Below are positions 59,387 through 64,000 of a stretch of DNA of 64,000 nucleotides, piece after piece. How positions within the stretch are numbered: position 1 is the first letter of the stretch; every line of letters begins with the position of its first letter. The notes under the pieces were generated by a model. The model worked only from the letters and a program-made list of their open reading frames with translations, was not told the DNA's origin and searched no databases. The translations under genes and the position numbers were made by a program. Source of the stretch: Harmothoe impar (taxonomy: Eukaryota; Annelida; Polychaeta; Phyllodocida; Polynoidae). Location of the stretch: assembly GCA_947462335.1 (NCBI GenBank), contig OX381717.1, positions 13,879,166 to 13,943,165 of the forward strand. Reading direction: 5' to 3'.

Positions 59387-62300
59387 TTTTTTTTTTTGAA
59401 CAAATATAGACTTTTATTGACCTGAAGAAGTTTCTGATTACAATATATGACATACACGTGTCTCAATCCATCGTTGTTATCATGTCATTTCCATGAGGCT
59501 TTTGGTACATGAGATTTAATATCTAAGATACATTGAGACGTAAAATAACATTATTCGGTCAAAAAGTCCCCGACCACACCCGTCAGCAGGCTGTTTGTTG
59601 GTGTGGCCAGTATACCCCTTGTTTCCTAAGTCAAAAATAACAAGTCTTTTTGGAAAAATTTTGGCATGTCCTTGTGACATCTTCTATCTAAAGTACCCCC
59701 CCCCCCCCCCTTGTGTACACAGATTGAAATTTTGTAATATTATTTTGAACACAAATTCATTCAGTCCTCTTCTAGTACCGGTATGGTTTCTTCTAACAAT
59801 TTCCTCATTTCACGCTTAAACTCTATAATATTGTCAATCTTCCTTTTCTCTACATCAAGGGCATTCCACTCCTGGCCACAAACAACCTCTATTGATTTTT
59901 CATATGATGCACAATGGATATGCGAGTACCTTAGCAGGGGTGCATCAGACATTCTGGTGGCTCTCACCTTAACTTGTTTAAAGCAATCATGTCTCGAGCG
60001 TCTAAATGCATATAACCTAGCATGATACACTCTTCTATGTAGAAGTAGGGGCAACTCAGCTTTAGCATGAATAAAATCTGTAGGGGTGAGGATGTGATAC
60101 CCCAGGCAAGTTTTCAGGCACTTATTTTGTACTCGTTGCAATTCATTTAGAAGGTCAGCGTTTCCTCCTCCATATAATACATCACAGTAGTCAATAACTG
60201 ATAAAGCATGGGACTTGTAAACCCTTAACAACGATCTTGCGCTCATGACATCACGTGATCTATATAACAAAATTGATTTAAACCTAAGATTTTTTATAAG
60301 ATATTTTATATGCATAGAGTAATTTAGCTCCTCGTCCAGTATGACACCCAGGTATTTATACGAAACTACATTTTTTAACTCTCTATTGTTTAACATGATT
60401 TTTGGTTTTACTAGCCTAGATAATTTAATTTTTGAAGCAAAAGTCATAATTTTGGTTTTATCCTCATTCATAGTGAGTTTGTTAACAGAAGTCCACGTTA
60501 AAAAAGAATTTAGAGCTATAGTAATACGATTTGTTAGTACCGGTAGATCCTTACCAGAAACAAAGAGTACTGAGTCGTCAGCATAAAGTAAAGTACCATG
60601 GGTGTCATTGGGCGATATACAGTCATTAATATATAATAAAAAAAATAAAGGGCCCAAAATTGAGCCCTGTGGAACACCACAACTTAGGGCTACATTAGGT
60701 GATTTGGTGCCATTGGCCACCGTACATTGCTGTCTTCTGGATAGGTAGTTTTCAATCAAGGTTAAAGTCCTATTTCGAATCCCATAATTTTCAAGTTTTT
60801 TTAGAAGTATTATATAATTTACAGAATCAAACGCTTTTTTAATATCGATGAAGGCTGCTAGAGTTATGTTCCCCTTATTCCTATTGCTTAATATATCATC
60901 TGTGAGAGCACTGATTGTGTCGAGTGTAGATTTGCCTTTTTGATACCCCCCTTGCTTTTTTGATAAGATTGAATTTACTACCAGGTGATCAGAAATGGAC
61001 GTATGTAGCAGCCTTTCTAGAATTTTTCCTGGTACAGGTAGAACACTAATAGGCCTAAAATTCGAAACATTTGTAGAATCCCCCCCCTTAGGAAGTGGTG
61101 TCACGGTTGCTATTTTCCAAGAGTCTGGAATCTTGCACGTGGACACACATAACCTTATAATCTTGCAGAATCTTGACGGGCTACCTAAAACAGCAGACTT
61201 AAATATATTTGTAGGCAAATGTTCTATAGCCGAGGACTTGGATACATCAATGTCCCTTACACATTTTATAATAACATCATCAGAATATTCTGTGTCGGGC
61301 ATGTCGTCCTCACATCTAACTCCATTAAAATGAAAAGGGAGGTCATGTTTTTGAGCAAGTTTAGGCCCAATCTCCGCAAAAAAATTATTAACATAGGTAG
61401 CTGAGTCCTTCATTAGAACAGGGGCTCCTTGGTTATCTACTATATTAATGGATTTGGTACCATTTTTACTAGAGGGAATCACATCTTTCAAAACCGCCCA
61501 GAATTTTTTTGAGTCCTTAAAATTTGTTTCACTCAACTCCTTATAATACGAGTTCCTGGCTGTTTTAATTTCTCCATCAACAGTATTTTTTAACAATCTG
61601 GCTCTATGCCAAGTTATAATATTACAAGCCTGTCTAGCCTCGTATAGCAGGTTGTTCTTATCAGTGATTCTCTCAAGCAAGTAATGGCTCATCCAGGGGT
61701 CATTTTTATCTCTGACCTTAAAACTCTTAACCGGACATTGTAAGTCCAACATCTCCCTTAAATACTTCACATAAATTTCCCAACACTCCGAAGAGTCATC
61801 ACAGTTGTCGAATTGTTCCCAGTTACACATTTCCAAGTCGACCAAGTACTTGTTAACATCAAAATTTCTATAAGAACGACCTTCAAAATTTCTATACTTT
61901 GTTGTGATATGAAGTTGCTTCTTAATGAAGTATACCGGTAAGTGGTCGCTTAGATGGACATTCATTGGACCACTCTCAACTATATCGTTTGCATTAGTGA
62001 AAATCAAGTCTATACATGTATTTGTACCAGATGTGGTTGTAATATTTTTAATCAGTTGAACTAGATTAAATTGATCCATTACCTCATATAGCTGCCTCTT
62101 TTCTTGAGAGTCAGTCAGTACATTTACATTAAAGTCACCTAATATAAACACATCATACGTTGATAAATTATCAACCTGTAAAAGTAGAGCTTTCATAACT
62201 TGACAAAAATTCACAATAGATCCATGTGGGGGTCTGTACACATTACATATTAACGAGTCTTTACCATTCCCTTTGATCGAAAGCAACCATTGTACCTCTA

Positions 62301-62610
62301 TGTCAGTGTTGCATCTATTTAATAACTTAAACTTCTCAACTGTACATGTAACATTTTCATCTACATGAGCGCACAGGCCCCCTCCTCTATAAATACTGAT
62401 TCTGTCACACCTGAACAAATTATATCTTGGGTAGGAAAATAGTCCGTCTTCATCGTCACTGTTTAACCAAGTTTCTGAGAATAATATTATGTCTATTTCT
62501 TTATTCATTAACTCGGTTTTAATTCCAATTATTTTATTTCTAACACTTCTGGCGTTGAGATGGACCACGGAGAAGCCCTTTTTGAAACTAGGAGACTCGC
62601 CTAAAGATTA
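59387..62610 (-). mobile_element. Non-LTR retrotransposon, minus orientation
   Basis: The 3' end is a poly(A) tail seen as T11 at 59387-59397, with AATAAA (TTTATT at 59413-59418) about 16 nt before it. The 3' UTR is about 370 bp and includes a C-rich run at 59696-59711. The frame 59761-62568 is intact. The 5' limit is uncertain: the open frame extends to a stop at 62608-62610, and tandem repeats further upstream (62998-63510) may be its 5' UTR. Confidence 0.8.
59761..62568 (-). CDS. Endonuclease-reverse transcriptase polyprotein of a non-LTR retrotransposon
   Basis: 935 codons without interruption. The N-terminal APE-type endonuclease shows LNARS (4-8), SETWL (31-35), YRPP (111-114), LGDFN (143-147) and SDH (207-209). 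The reverse transcriptase shows FIDIKKAFD (573-581), GVPQGSILGP (631-640) and the catalytic LYADDS (661-666), followed by the usual C-terminal DYCDVLYG and LQRVQNKCLK motifs. It nicks target DNA and copies its RNA by target-primed reverse transcription. The first codon at 62568 is GTG, and the same frame continues upstream for 13 codons (LGESPSFKKGF) to a stop, so the true start or an ORF1 junction is unclear. Endonuclease type and motif spacing suit the CR1/L2/Jockey group; clade uncertain. All catalytic motifs look intact. Confidence 0.88.
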   Translation of the reverse strand: MVHLNARSVRNKIIGIKTELMNKEIDIILFSETWLNSDDEDGLFSYPRYNLFRCDRISIYRGGGLCAHVDENVTCTVEKFKLLNRCNTDIEVQWLLSIKGNGKDSLICNVYRPPHGSIVNFCQVMKALLLQVDNLSTYDVFILGDFNVNVLTDSQEKRQLYEVMDQFNLVQLIKNITTTSGTNTCIDLIFTNANDIVESGPMNVHLSDHLPVYFIKKQLHITTKYRNFEGRSYRNFDVNKYLVDLEMCNWEQFDNCDDSSECWEIYVKYLREMLDLQCPVKSFKVRDKNDPWMSHYLLERITDKNNLLYEARQACNIITWHRARLLKNTVDGEIKTARNSYYKELSETNFKDSKKFWAVLKDVIPSSKNGTKSINIVDNQGAPVLMKDSATYVNNFFAEIGPKLAQKHDLPFHFNGVRCEDDMPDTEYSDDVIIKCVRDIDVSKSSAIEHLPTNIFKSAVLGSPSRFCKIIRLCVSTCKIPDSWKIATVTPLPKGGDSTNVSNFRPISVLPVPGKILERLLHTSISDHLVVNSILSKKQGGYQKGKSTLDTISALTDDILSNRNKGNITLAAFIDIKKAFDSVNYIILLKKLENYGIRNRTLTLIENYLSRRQQCTVANGTKSPNVALSCGVPQGSILGPLFFLLYINDCISPNDTHGTLLYADDSVLFVSGKDLPVLTNRITIALNSFLTWTSVNKLTMNEDKTKIMTFASKIKLSRLVKPKIMLNNRELKNVVSYKYLGVILDEELNYSMHIKYLIKNLRFKSILLYRSRDVMSARSLLRVYKSHALSVIDYCDVLYGGGNADLLNELQRVQNKCLKTCLGYHILTPTDFIHAKAELPLLLHRRVYHARLYAFRRSRHDCFKQVKVRATRMSDAPLLRYSHIHCASYEKSIEVVCGQEWNALDVEKRKIDNIIEFKREMRKLLEETIPVLEED

Positions 62611-62997
62611 TTGCCAAAGTATTCTTTGGGACGCTAGAATCGCCCCTGCTTGCAATCAATCTACTTAGATTCAGATATAAGATGTCAATAATTACCCCCT
62701 TAAATACCCCCCCCCGCATAGGTTCACGGCTCTTATGGCCAACCTTGCTTATCATGATTCCTAGGAGTTAACTTGTAAACACGAGGCTCTGCTACAAGTA
62801 CTAAATTAGAATACTTCTTAGTTAAAAATAATTTCAATCTAGCATTCGGAAACTAGAATCCAATGACAAAAAACAATTAGATCATTTAAAGATTGACCTA
62901 CCATAAATTGATATCAGACTGTTTCGGGTTGAAAATACAGCACTAAACCAAAACCTCTATGTCTTCATCTTCCCTAGCTTACATGTATAAAAGTAAT
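62611..62997. other. Noncoding DNA upstream of the retrotransposon frame
   Basis: No frame or repeat of note apart from a C9-type run near 62707. Could belong to the retrotransposon 5' UTR or to the host element. Confidence 0.35.
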
Positions 62998-63510
62998 TAT
63001 GACATGTCACATACCGGTAAGGATTCCTTGATCCAAAAACTAGTATACCAAAATACACATAACTGTTAATTTAATATACTACCGGTAAGGATCTTCAACT
63101 CCAAGAGATAACACATACTGTTTCAACACACACTGATGCACCAATACACACTTGAATTGATTCGCAGATGGTAGTTATGACACATCACATACCGTTCAGG
63201 ATTCATTGATCCAAAAATTAGAATACTAAAATGCTACATAACTATTAATTTAATGTAATACCGGTAAGGATATTCAAACTCCAAGAAATACCACATACAG
63301 TTACAACACACACTGATGCACCAATACACACTTGAATTTGGTTCACAGATACTGTAGGCATCTAACATATCTAACCAAAATACAACATAACTATTAATTT
63401 AATATACTACCGGTAAGGATCTTCAAAATCCAGGAATTAACACATACCGTTTCAACACACACTGATGCACCAATACACACTTGAATTTGATTCACAGATA
63501 GTAGTTATGA
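62998..63510. repeat. About 178-bp tandem repeat, roughly three copies
   Basis: Each unit contains TACCGGTAAGGATMTTCAA, ACACACTGATGCACCAATAC and ACTTGAATTKGWTTC. Units begin near 62998, 63177 and 63360; the third lacks its first part. Placed just upstream of the minus-strand reverse-transcriptase frame, they could be 5' UTR monomers. Confidence 0.75.
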
Positions 63511-63618
63511 CACTAGCACTATAACAATTGATTTTTCAGAATTAAATTCCATTTTTGAAAACATTAATTGGTTTGATTAATAAAAGGTTAATGTTTTCAT
63601 CAAAAGGTTTGTGTCCAT

Positions 63619-64000
63619 CTAGGCTCTAGGTGGTGGTTGGGGTGCAGCCGCTGCCGTGGGGTCAGGATTCAGGTTTGCTGGTTCGTCTTCCCTTCTCTCC
63701 GCTGCTTGTTCGCCATTGATGCCTGCTCCATTGTCACCATTCACTTCGCCAGGGTTGGCATTTTCGTCACCAGGGTTGCTGTTTTCGTCACCAGGGTTGC
63801 TGTTTTCGTCACCAGGGTTGCTGTCTTCGTCACCAGGGTTGCTGTTTTCGTCTCCACTTTCTTCACCATCTTCTGGTTGGATCTCGGGAGGGGGTCCCAT
63901 CTCTCTCCTGATCCTCTCGAGGATCAAGCCATGTAGGTTTTCGCATTGTAGATTCGCCTGTTTACAGTGGCGAGCCTGTCCCAGGTGGAAACCTGCACCC
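63619..64000 (-). CDS. Partial acidic-repeat protein, unrecognised
   Basis: Minus frame open from the window edge to the stop at 63619-63621, about 126 codons visible. The first part (FHLGQARHCKQANLQC) has two Cys and a His but no named domain that I recognise. A basic helix-like stretch (LILERIRREMG) follows, then an acidic array of about five 7-residue units of the type GDENSNP encoded by 21-bp DNA repeats (63755-63855), then an Ala/Pro-rich tail ending PQPPPRA. No ATG is needed inside the window because the frame continues beyond it. It may be the C-terminus of a transposon protein or of a host gene. Confidence 0.4.
   Translation of the reverse strand, partial: GAGFHLGQARHCKQANLQCENLHGLILERIRREMGPPPEIQPEDGEESGDENSNPGDEDSNPGDENSNPGDENSNPGDENANPGEVNGDNGAGINGEQAAERREDEPANLNPDPTAAAAPQPPPRA

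Noticed and set aside
1..64000. CRISPR array or bacterial operons
   Set aside because: The tandem repeats present are minisatellites, transposon arrays or segmental duplications without regular spacer-repeat structure; spliced genes, SINE and non-LTR elements show a eukaryotic genome.

Overview
The window reads as animal nuclear DNA: short exons with GT/AG introns, TATA promoters, AATAAA-type poly(A) signals, and many eukaryotic transposons (DIRS-type tyrosine-recombinase retroelement relics, non-LTR retrotransposons, a tRNA-derived SINE, MITEs, CACTA-like and Polinton-like DNA elements). The species cannot be named from sequence alone. The transposon mix suits a marine invertebrate, but that is inference. 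There is no sign of bacterial or organellar genes.

The backbone is a tandem segmental duplication. Unit 1 covers 1-12003, unit 2 covers 12004-41534 (inflated by a 13.7 kb insertion), unit 3 covers 41535-57513, and a fourth unit starts at 57514 and is interrupted at about 58543. Each complete unit carries one small secreted-peptide gene in + orientation, which open-reading-frame scans miss because its exons are only 18-66 nt. The three genes (coding spans 6745-10269, 30983-37418 and 49263-53398) share a TATA promoter, a near-identical 22-codon signal-peptide exon and a 12-codon exon. Micro-exons follow, all in phase 0: A exons (usually 10 aa, Ala-rich) and B exons (16 or 19 aa with two Cys). 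The last coding exon is a B exon whose first Cys codon position holds a stop. The genes contain one, three and two A-B modules and encode 62, 113 and 88 aa preproteins. The mature products are cationic and Ala-rich, and resemble host-defence peptides or other secreted helical peptides. This modular family is the main discovery candidate.

Unit 2 was invaded by a CACTA-like element (12828-26569; CACTGCAT termini, 3-bp target duplication TCT). It carries a 1.7 kb G/A-rich minisatellite and a nested 9.5 kb Polinton/Maverick-like element (15927-25427; AG...CT ends, 507-580 bp terminal inverted repeats, 6-bp target duplication CCTGCA). That inner element holds one intact unrecognised 287-aa gene, two copies of a putative structured transcript, a foldback, CTG tracts, and terminal repeats packed with CACGTG, ETS-, E2F- and CCAAT-like sites.

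The right end (58544-64000) starts with a second end of the same CACTA-like family. It is followed by 91-95 bp tandem repeats, a non-LTR retrotransposon with an intact 935-codon endonuclease/reverse-transcriptase frame on the minus strand (59761-62568), about 178-bp tandem repeats upstream of it, and an acidic-repeat open frame that runs off the window. Apart from the peptide genes, the 287-aa gene and the retrotransposon frame, I see no convincing coding genes.
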